Source of the DNA: an uncultured Eubacteriales bacterium
Lineage (GTDB): Bacteria > Bacillota > Clostridia > Oscillospirales > Oscillospiraceae
NCBI GenBank assembly: GCA_905210385.1
Contig: CAJLWS010000026.1
Span: 1-11,021, forward strand
Length of the DNA stretch: 11,021 bases
Direction of reading: 5' to 3'
Below the pieces are notes generated by a model. That model was not told the origin of the DNA. It ran no database searches and saw only the letters and a program-made list of their open reading frames with translations. This document shows positions 5,693 to 11,021 of the stretch, piece by piece; within the stretch, counting starts at the first letter, position 1; the number at the start of each line of letters is the position of its first letter. The position numbers and the translations under genes were made by a program.

Positions 5693-6613
5693 ATGAGTGA
5701 GATCGTACTGGCCACCCATGGGCTGAGCCGGGCCTACGGGCACAGCAAGGCCCTGGACCGGGTGGACGTCACGGTGCGTAAGGGAGATATCTATGGCCTG
5801 GTGGGCCGCAACGGGGCGGGCAAGACCACCCTGATGCGGCTGGTCACCGGCCAGTCCACCCCCACCCAGGGGTCGGTGGAGCTGTTCGGCCAGACGGGAC
5901 GGGAGCTGGAGCGGGCCCGGAGCCGGACGGGGGCCATGATCGAGGTGCCCTCCTTCGCCCCCTTCCTCACTGCCCGGGAGAATTTGGAGTACTACCGCAT
6001 CCAGCGGGGCATCCCCGGCAAGGGTGCGGTGGACGAGGTGCTGGAGGCGGTGGACCTGCGGGACACGGGGAAGAAGAAGTTCAAGACCTTCTCCCTGGGC
6101 ATGAAGCAGCGGCTGGGCCTGGCCCTGGCCCTGATGAATCACCCGGACTTCCTCATTTTGGACGAGCCCATCAACGGCCTGGACCCGGAGGGGGTGGCGG
6201 AGTTCCGCACCCTGCTGCGCCGGCTCAACCAGGAGCGGGAGACCACCATTCTGATCTCCAGCCACATCCTCACCGAGCTGTCCTCGGTGGCCACCTGCTA
6301 CGGCTTTTTGGAGCGGGGGCGGCTGCTGGAGGAGATCTCCGCCCAGACCCTCCACGACAAGTGCCGCACCTGCCTGCGCCTGAGCGTGGACGACGCCCCC
6401 CGGGCGGCCATGCTCCTTCAGACCCAGCTGGGCACCGACAACTTCGAAGTGCTGCCCGGCAGCGTCATCGAGCTGTATGACTGCCTGGACCGGCCCCAGG
6501 AGGTGTCCGGGGCGCTGGCCGCCGGCGGGGTGGCCATCTTGGGCATGGAGCAGAAGAGCGCGGACCTGGAGGCCTACTTCCTCAACCTGATTGGAGGTGG
6601 GCACAATGGTTAA
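5693..6613 (+). CDS. BcrA/LanF-type ABC transporter ATP-binding protein
   Basis: Predicted 306 residues, normal for the BcrA/LanF class. Walker A is GRNGAGKTT (38-46), the signature FSLGMKQR (133-140), Walker B FLILDEP (153-159, D157/E158), the D-loop NGLDPEG (161-167) and the switch H191. The Q-loop region reads GAMIEVPSF, with Glu84 where most ABC ATPases have Gln. This E-loop is characteristic of lantibiotic-immunity and bacitracin-type ATPases (LanF, BcrA). The C-terminal 85 residues form the variable accessory region of the class. It energises the two permeases encoded next and overlaps the first by 8 bases, indicating translational coupling. The expected function is removal of a membrane- or lipid-II-acting peptide from the envelope, for self-immunity or resistance. 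No lantibiotic precursor or modification gene is in view, so resistance or sensing is the more likely role. Confidence 0.95.
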   Translation: MSEIVLATHGLSRAYGHSKALDRVDVTVRKGDIYGLVGRNGAGKTTLMRLVTGQSTPTQGSVELFGQTGRELERARSRTGAMIEVPSFAPFLTARENLEYYRIQRGIPGKGAVDEVLEAVDLRDTGKKKFKTFSLGMKQRLGLALALMNHPDFLILDEPINGLDPEGVAEFRTLLRRLNQERETTILISSHILTELSSVATCYGFLERGRLLEEISAQTLHDKCRTCLRLSVDDAPRAAMLLQTQLGTDNFEVLPGSVIELYDCLDRPQEVSGALAAGGVAILGMEQKSADLEAYFLNLIGGGHNG

Positions 6614-7376
6614 CTACATCCGGGCGGAGCTTTACAAGGTGTTCCGCCGGAAGTACACCTGGATCACCTTAGTGGTGGTGCTGGCACTGGAGTCCCTGCT
6701 GGTGGCGGGGTGGGTCTTCACCAACTCTCACGGCAACCACGTGGACTTCTACACCGGGGCGGGGATGCTGTGCTCCCTGCTGTCCCTCGGTTTCTACGCC
6801 ACCCTGCTCACCTGCGATATGGTGTTCGCCAGCCAGTATAAGTATTCCACCCTGAAGAACGAGGTTTCCTTCGGCATCTCCCGCAGCCGCATCTATCTGG
6901 GCAAATTCGTGGTGGAGCTGATCGTGTCCCTGCTGTTCATGGTGGTGATGGTGGGGTTCTATCTGGCCCTGTGCTGGCTGACCCTCTACCGGGATCCGGA
7001 GCGGGACGCCTATATCATGCAGGTGGTGGGCTACTGTTTAGCCACCGCCCTGCCCCTGTGGATCGGGGTGCTGGCCTGCGCCAACGCCTGCCTGTTCCTG
7101 ATCCGCAGCGAGCTGGCGGCCTCCATCGCCGCTGTGTGCGTCTTTGTGATGATCCCTCCGGTGCTGGAGGTGTGTGGCGCCCTCTTCATCGCCACACCCG
7201 CCTACCCCGTATTCCAGTTCCTCCACCGGTATATGCCTACCGTCATGGTGGACACCGCATCCACCATCGCTGGGGACTGGGCCTACTGCGGCCAGGCTTG
7301 GATCGTGGGGGCCGTCTGGCTGGCGGTGTTTACCGCCCTTGGAATTTCGGCCTTCCGCAAAAAGGAGATTCAATGA
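6606..7376 (+). CDS. ABC transporter permease, first of two paralogues (LanE/BcrB-like)
   Basis: Predicted 256 residues. The ATG at 6606 lies 6 bases after GGAGGTG (6593-6599), inside the 3' end of the ATPase gene. Six hydrophobic segments are visible (about 18-38, 50-72, 102-125, 141-166, 171-195, 231-250), the usual topology of ABC-2 permeases of the BcrB/LanEG type. The N-terminus MVNYIRAELYKVFRRKYTW is the amphipathic, basic cytoplasmic start shared by the class. The loop between helices 2 and 3 carries TLKNEVSFGISRSRIYLGK (82-100), the probable coupling segment to the ATPase. The same motif occurs at the same residue numbers in the next permease, so the pair arose by duplication and probably works as a heterodimer. 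Confidence 0.93.
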   Translation: MVNYIRAELYKVFRRKYTWITLVVVLALESLLVAGWVFTNSHGNHVDFYTGAGMLCSLLSLGFYATLLTCDMVFASQYKYSTLKNEVSFGISRSRIYLGKFVVELIVSLLFMVVMVGFYLALCWLTLYRDPERDAYIMQVVGYCLATALPLWIGVLACANACLFLIRSELAASIAAVCVFVMIPPVLEVCGALFIATPAYPVFQFLHRYMPTVMVDTASTIAGDWAYCGQAWIVGAVWLAVFTALGISAFRKKEIQ

Positions 7377-7422
7377 CTTGTGGGCTGTGCCCCCGGAGTC
7401 CTCTGGGTTCCGCCCGACGGTG

Positions 7423-7450
7423 AGGTCGCCGATGTGAGAACCGGCGACCT
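7423..7450 (+). repeat. Hairpin between the two permease genes
   Basis: AGGTCGCCG (7423-7431) pairs perfectly with CGGCGACCT (7442-7450) around a 10-base loop, in the 144-base gap between the permease genes. No T-run follows. It may protect, process or partly attenuate the operon transcript. The rest of the gap holds no gene. Confidence 0.55.
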
Positions 7451-7520
7451 TTGCCCTCGGGCCGAAACTCAAGCAGGGCCGAGGCCTCCAACAGAGCAGA
7501 CAAGAAGGGAGGAAAACACG

Positions 7521-8288
7521 GTGCGCAACTATCTGAAAGCGGAGTGGTATAAAGTGCTGCGCCGCAGCTACCTCTGGGTCACCGCGGGAGTGGTGCTGGC
7601 GGGGGAGCTGTTCCTGCTGCTGGGCTTCGTGTTTCTGCGCGGGGCCGGGGCGGGGACGAGTTTTGCCACTGGTTGGACCAACCTGGTGGCCCTGCTGCCC
7701 CTGGGGCTGTGCGCCCCGCTGCTCACCGGGGACATGGTAATGGCCGGGCAGCATAGGAACGGCACGCTGAAGAACGAGGTGGCCTTCGGCCTGAGCCGGG
7801 CCAAGATCTACTGGGGGAAGCTGCTGGCCCAGACGGAGCTGTCCCTGCTGTTGTGCCTGGCCTTTCTGGGGTTCTACCTGGCGGGATGCTGGCTGCTGCT
7901 GGCTCATGACCCGGCCGCCGACCGCCAGGCTCTTCAGGACGTGGGCCGGGCCTTAGTCTCCGTCCTCCCCCTGTGGCTGGGGGTGCAGGGATTGTGCTGC
8001 TGCATGTACTTCCTCTGCCCCAGCGATCTGACCGGGGGGATTACGGCGCTGGTAATTCTCTTTGGACTGCCGGTGGTGTATCTCATCTTCGGGGGACTGG
8101 GGGGCGGCACGCCCCTGGGCCTCCTGATTGACCGGCTGTACGACCTGACGCCGCTGGTGCTTCTCAACCGGGTGATCAACACCTCTGCCCCCTGGGATCT
8201 GTGTGTCCGGTGCTGGGCAGTGGGAGCGGCCTGGTTCGGGGGTTTCACCGCCCTGGGCCTGCTGGCCTTCCGGAGGAAAGAACTCTGA
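7521..8288 (+). CDS. ABC transporter permease, second of two paralogues (LanG/BcrB-like)
   Basis: Predicted 255 residues from the GTG at 7521, chosen because AAGGGAGG (7505-7512) sits 8 bases upstream and because this start aligns residue for residue with the first permease. The frame is open back to about 7380, but the extension has no membrane-protein character. Six hydrophobic segments match those of its paralogue (about 19-39, 52-70, 103-127, 142-164, 172-195, 231-250), and the loop motif TLKNEVAFGLSRAKIYWGK falls at 82-100 in both. A local oddity is a CCCC-rich stretch GLCCCMYFLC near residue 158-166. It should complete the transporter together with the ATPase and first permease. The 144-base gap before it, in an otherwise compact operon, is unusual. 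Confidence 0.93.
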   Translation: MRNYLKAEWYKVLRRSYLWVTAGVVLAGELFLLLGFVFLRGAGAGTSFATGWTNLVALLPLGLCAPLLTGDMVMAGQHRNGTLKNEVAFGLSRAKIYWGKLLAQTELSLLLCLAFLGFYLAGCWLLLAHDPAADRQALQDVGRALVSVLPLWLGVQGLCCCMYFLCPSDLTGGITALVILFGLPVVYLIFGGLGGGTPLGLLIDRLYDLTPLVLLNRVINTSAPWDLCVRCWAVGAAWFGGFTALGLLAFRRKEL

Positions 8289-8325
8289 TGGACCGGGGGG
8301 AAGATTACGGGAAGGGGGGGTGCCT

Positions 8326-9228
8326 GTGCAAACTGTGGTAATCATACTATTGGCTGTGTTGTGCGCCATCCTCCTCATTGACATGATCAGTCTGGAGCGG
8401 GGGCTGCGCCGGGGGAAAAAGCAGATCAGAGAGCAGATGGAGGGCAGCTCCACCGTGCGTCTGAACACCCCCTGCCCCAATGCCGCCGCGGAGGAGCTGT
8501 TTGAGACGGTGAACGAGCTGCTGGAACTGCGCCAGGCGGAGGCGGCGGACTATCGCCGCAAGGAGCAGGACCTGCGCCGGCAGATCGCCGACGTGTCCCA
8601 CGACCTGCGCACCCCACTGACCTCCATTTTAGGCTATCTTCAGCTGTTGGAGGACGACAGCCTTCCCCCGGCCAAGCGGGCGGAGTACCTGGAGGTCATC
8701 CGCAGCCGGGCGGCCATGCTCCAGACCCTCATTACCTCTTTCTACGACCTGTCCCGCATTGAGGGAGGGCAGTGGCGGCTGGAGCGGGAGCCGGTAGACC
8801 TGGGCCGGGAGCTGGCAGACCAGCTGGCCATGGCCTATGAGCAGCTGGAGGGGGACGGTATCCGGGTGGAGGTGTCCATCCAGGAGAACCTGCCCCAGGT
8901 CTGGGGAGACCGGAAGGCAGTGGTGCGGGTGCTGTCCAACCTGCTCACCAACGCCTATAAACACGGCTCCGACCATCTGACCATTCGGGCCTGGGAGGAA
9001 GGGGGCAGGGTGGTCACCGCCTTCTCCAATGGGGCGCCGGACATGACCGCCCAGGACGCCTTCTGCGTTTTTGACCGCTTTTACACCGCCGACCGCACCC
9101 GCTCCGGGCAGGACACCGGGCTGGGCATGGCCATCGTCAAGGCCCTGGCCGAGCAGATGGGTCATCAGGTGACTGCGGCGCTGAAGGACGGGGAGTTCAC
9201 CGTGACGGTGATGTGGAAGCAAGTATAG
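8326..9228 (+). CDS. Sensor histidine kinase with one membrane segment
   Basis: Predicted 300 residues from GTG at 8326, 8 bases after AAGGGG (8312-8317); GTG at 8320 is a nearer but badly spaced alternative. One hydrophobic helix (about 3-20) is followed directly by a charged linker, with no extracellular domain. The dimerisation and phospho-acceptor domain has VSHDLRTPLTSILGYLQLLED with H92. The catalytic domain has the N-box NLLTNAYKH (N209), a D-box reduced to SNG, the F-box VFDRFYTAD and the G-box TGLGMAIVK. It should phosphorylate the response regulator encoded at 4302-5000. Kinases without a sensory domain beside an ABC transporter often take their signal from the transporter; that role is inference here. 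The first bases overlap a G7 tract and a 17-codon frame that starts at the stop codon of the permease gene. Confidence 0.94.
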   Translation: MQTVVIILLAVLCAILLIDMISLERGLRRGKKQIREQMEGSSTVRLNTPCPNAAAEELFETVNELLELRQAEAADYRRKEQDLRRQIADVSHDLRTPLTSILGYLQLLEDDSLPPAKRAEYLEVIRSRAAMLQTLITSFYDLSRIEGGQWRLEREPVDLGRELADQLAMAYEQLEGDGIRVEVSIQENLPQVWGDRKAVVRVLSNLLTNAYKHGSDHLTIRAWEEGGRVVTAFSNGAPDMTAQDAFCVFDRFYTADRTRSGQDTGLGMAIVKALAEQMGHQVTAALKDGEFTVTVMWKQV

Positions 9229-9237
9229 AGGATGGAG

Positions 9238-9264
9238 AACCGGAGGCTCAGGCCCCCGGTTTTT
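9238..9264 (+). terminator. Intrinsic terminator after the kinase gene
   Basis: AACCGG (9238-9243) pairs with CCGGTT (9256-9261); inside, GGC/GCC closes a TCAG tetraloop after one mismatch. Five T (9260-9264) follow directly. It begins 10 bases after the kinase stop and would end the ABC-kinase operon. Confidence 0.75.
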
Positions 9265-9350
9265 CATGGGGGGAGTTGGACAGCGGGGGAAGCGTGTCAG
9301 AAGAAACGGAATCTTTGGTCAATCTTAAAGAAACGTTCATATTCCTCCGC

Positions 9351-9401
9351 TTTACGCAGGGGACGGTTTGTGGTATGCTGGAGAAAACCGACGGATGGGA
9401 G
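9351..9401 (+). promoter_or_regulatory. Promoter and ribosome site of the ArsC-like/P-type ATPase unit
   Basis: TATGCT (9374-9379) with TG at 9371-9372 makes an extended -10; TTTACG (9351-9356) is a weak -35, 17 bases upstream. The 13 bases TTGTGGTATGCTG (9369-9381) match the response regulator promoter at 4270-4282 at all but one position. GGAG (9398-9401) is the ribosome site for the GTG at 9410. The region from 9265 to 9350 shows nothing else recognisable. Confidence 0.55.
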
Positions 9402-9409
9402 TGAGCGGC

Positions 9410-9787
9410 GTGAACCTGCAATTTATCTGCTATCAGAACTGCTCCACCTGTAAGAAGGCGGAGAACTGGCTGAAGGAGCATGGCGTGGCCTTTGAGGTTC
9501 GGCCCATCCGGGAGCACAACCCCACCTATGGGGAGCTGGATAGCTGGAGCCGGGAGAGCGGTCTGCCCTTACGGCGGTTTTTCAACACCAGTGGCCAGCA
9601 GTATAGAACGCTTGGGCTGAAGGACAAGCTGGACGGCATGACCAGGCAGGAGCAGCTGGGAGTGCTGGCCTCCGACGGGATGCTGGTGAAGCGCCCACTG
9701 CTCGTCGGGGACGGCGTGGTTCTGGTGGGCTTCCGGCCTGAGCAGTGGGCCCAGACCCTGAAAGCCCGGGGGCAGGAGAACGGGTAA
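9410..9787 (+). CDS. Spx/ArsC-like thioredoxin-fold protein (YffB/MgsR type)
   Basis: Predicted 125 residues, typical for the arsenate reductase-like/Spx family. The GTG start at 9410 is chosen because the family begins right at the first beta strand (MNLQFICYQNCSTCKK) and GGAG lies 8 bases upstream. The redox motif is C11-S-T-C14 at the start of helix 1. The conserved Lys-Arg-cisPro segment is VKRPLLVGD (K94-R95-P96) and the final strand is VVLVGFRPEQW, all hallmarks of the family. Members are thiol-dependent arsenate reductases or, like Spx and MgsR, RNA-polymerase-binding stress regulators. The CxxC favours an Spx/MgsR-type redox switch or an uncharacterised reductase. There is no ArsR, ArsB or Acr3 gene nearby, so arsenic resistance is not supported. 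The P-type ATPase gene follows after 22 bases, so the two are likely co-transcribed. Confidence 0.9.
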   Translation: MNLQFICYQNCSTCKKAENWLKEHGVAFEVRPIREHNPTYGELDSWSRESGLPLRRFFNTSGQQYRTLGLKDKLDGMTRQEQLGVLASDGMLVKRPLLVGDGVVLVGFRPEQWAQTLKARGQENG

Positions 9788-9809
9788 GATTTCAAAGGAC
9801 GGTTCAGCG

Positions 9810-11021
9810 ATGGGACAGGTACAGTATCAGCAACAGCCTAATCAGCATGGCCGGTCTTCTCCGCCCCGGCGGCGGAGGGGGAAGGCCGCAGTCCAGGAGT
9901 CAGAACTGCCACCCCGCCGGAAGCTGGAGCGCATCTTTCCCGATCCGAAGCAGGGGCTGAGCAACGCCCAGGCCAGCGAGCTGCTGGCCAACGGCTACGG
10001 CAACGAGGAGGTGGCCTCCAACGCCAAGACCACCAAGCAGATCGTCCGGGAGAACACACTGACCTTCTTCAACTTAGTGTTCGTGGTGTTGGCGGTGCTG
10101 CTGATCATTGTGGGCAACTTCCGGGACATGTTCTTCCTGGTCATCGCCGCCTTCAACTCCCTCATTGGTATCGTTCAGCAGCTCCGGTCCCGGGCCACCC
10201 TGGAGAAGCTGAACCTGATCTCCGAGTCCCGGGTGAAGGTGCTCCGGGACGGGCAGCTGGGCACCGTCCCCCTGCACAAGCTGGTGCGGGAGGACATTGT
10301 GGAGCTGGGGGCGGGGGACCAGATCCCCGCCGACGGCCCGGTTATGTCCGGCCAGGTGACGGTGAACGAGGCCCTCATCACCGGTGAGGCCGACCCCATC
10401 ACCAAAAATCCCGGCGACCAGCTGCTGTCGGGCAGCTTCGTGGTGTCCGGCAAGTGCCGGGCCCGGATGGACCATGTGGGGGCGGAGAGCTATGCCTCCC
10501 GCCTGGCCCTGGAGGCCAAGGCCGACCAGGGGGTGGGCAAGTCCCAGATGATGAAATCCCTGGACCGGCTGATCCGGGTGATCGGGTTTGCACTCATCCC
10601 CATCGGCGTGGCCCTGTTCTGCAATGAGTTCTTTGTCCAGGAGGGGAGCTTCGCCACCTCCATTACCTCCATGGTGGCCGCCCTCACCGGCATGATCCCC
10701 GAGGGGCTGTACCTGCTTACCAGCGTGGCCCTGGCGGTGAGCGTGGTCCGGCTGGCCCAGAGGAAGACCCTGGTCCACGAGATGAGCGCCATTGAGACCT
10801 TGGCCCGGGTGGACGTTTTGTGCGTGGACAAGACGGGCACCATCACCCAGCCGGAGATGTCGGTGCAGGAGGTGGTGTGCCTGGATGAGGAAGAGTATCC
10901 CAGTGCCAAGGTGGAGGAGATCCTCAACGCCTACTACCAGGTGATGGATGCGGACAACGATACCGCCCGGGCTATGGCGGAGCGGTTTGATAAGCCCTCT
11001 GTCTGGCAGGCGGAACGCACG
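9810..11021 (+). CDS. P-type cation-transporting ATPase, CtpE-like (5' part; cut by window end)
   Basis: The first 404 residues are visible and the gene runs off the window. The ATG at 9810 follows AAAGGA (9794-9799), 10 bases upstream. Residues 1-45 are a Gln/Pro/Arg-rich, highly basic, probably disordered extension (PPRRRRGK). Then come GLSNAQASELLANGYG, a first helix pair (about 84-122), the actuator domain with LITGEADP (TGE 191-193), a second helix pair (about 254-315) with GMIPEGLYLLTSVALAVS (P297 in the ion-path helix), and the phosphorylation motif DKTGT with D340. The IPEGL plus SAIETLARVDVLCVDKTGT arrangement resembles Mycobacterium CtpE and related Firmicute ATPases proposed to move calcium. 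There is no N-terminal CXXC metal-binding domain and no CPC motif, so it is not a copper/heavy-metal pump. The exact ion cannot be read from this half. Confidence 0.92.
   Translation, partial: MGQVQYQQQPNQHGRSSPPRRRRGKAAVQESELPPRRKLERIFPDPKQGLSNAQASELLANGYGNEEVASNAKTTKQIVRENTLTFFNLVFVVLAVLLIIVGNFRDMFFLVIAAFNSLIGIVQQLRSRATLEKLNLISESRVKVLRDGQLGTVPLHKLVREDIVELGAGDQIPADGPVMSGQVTVNEALITGEADPITKNPGDQLLSGSFVVSGKCRARMDHVGAESYASRLALEAKADQGVGKSQMMKSLDRLIRVIGFALIPIGVALFCNEFFVQEGSFATSITSMVAALTGMIPEGLYLLTSVALAVSVVRLAQRKTLVHEMSAIETLARVDVLCVDKTGTITQPEMSVQEVVCLDEEEYPSAKVEEILNAYYQVMDADNDTARAMAERFDKPSVWQAERT

Noticed and set aside
5618..6604. 328-residue open frame antisense to the ABC ATPase
   Set aside because: Shadow of a high-GC coding frame; the plus strand has every ABC ATPase motif.
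9410..9787. Arsenate-resistance operon
   Set aside because: Only the ArsC-like fold is present; no ArsR or arsenite exporter lies nearby and the neighbour is a CtpE-type ATPase, not ArsA/ArsB.
10074..10778. Minus-strand open frame under the P-type ATPase
   Set aside because: His/Gly/Gln-rich antisense of the ATPase; no start signal.

Overview
The window is GC-rich, spore-forming, low-GC-phylum-type DNA with strong Shine-Dalgarno sites and frequent GTG/TTG starts. The gene content (spore coat proteins, an S-layer-homology LTA-synthase-like enzyme, a BcrA/LanFEG-type ABC transporter with two-component system, a CtpE-like P-type ATPase) and the palindrome-rich intergenic DNA suggest a gut Clostridia of the Oscillospiraceae/Flavonifractor-Pseudoflavonifractor sort. 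This placement is inference from style and gene families; no species call is possible without a search.

Layout. (1) 1-1195 has no intact gene. It holds a decayed LuxR-type regulator on the minus strand (about 27-400), then about 500 bases of AT-richer non-coding DNA, a fragment resembling the 3' end of a tRNA/tmRNA (861-889) and a perfect 17-bp hairpin (906-944). It looks like an old integration scar. (2) 1196-3616 encodes a polytopic membrane enzyme of the LTA-synthase/sulfatase superfamily with three C-terminal SLH repeats. (3) 3690-4149 encodes two small helical proteins, the second a CotF-type spore coat protein, closed by a clear terminator at 4157-4192. (4) 4302-9228 is one functional module: an OmpR-type response regulator, a BcrA/LanF-type ABC ATPase, two paralogous six-helix permeases and a sensor kinase with a single membrane segment. 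This is the usual gene set of peptide-antibiotic/lantibiotic sensing and self-protection systems. About 690 bases of non-coding, densely palindromic DNA separate the regulator from the transporter, whose promoter region carries helical-turn-spaced direct repeats that could be the regulator's operator. A terminator at 9238-9264 ends the module. (5) 9410-9787 (Spx/ArsC-like thioredoxin-fold protein) and 9810 to the window end (P-type ATPase, truncated by the window) form a second transcription unit with its own promoter.

How they fit together. The kinase and regulator presumably sense envelope-active peptide stress and switch on the ABC transporter; the SLH/LTA-type enzyme is a separate envelope function. 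I found no CRISPR array, no rRNA, no intact tRNA, no transposase and no clear novel multi-gene system. The most unusual items are the LTA-synthase/SLH fusion, the palindromic island inside the two-component/ABC locus, and the G-tract with overlapping mini-ORF at the kinase start.
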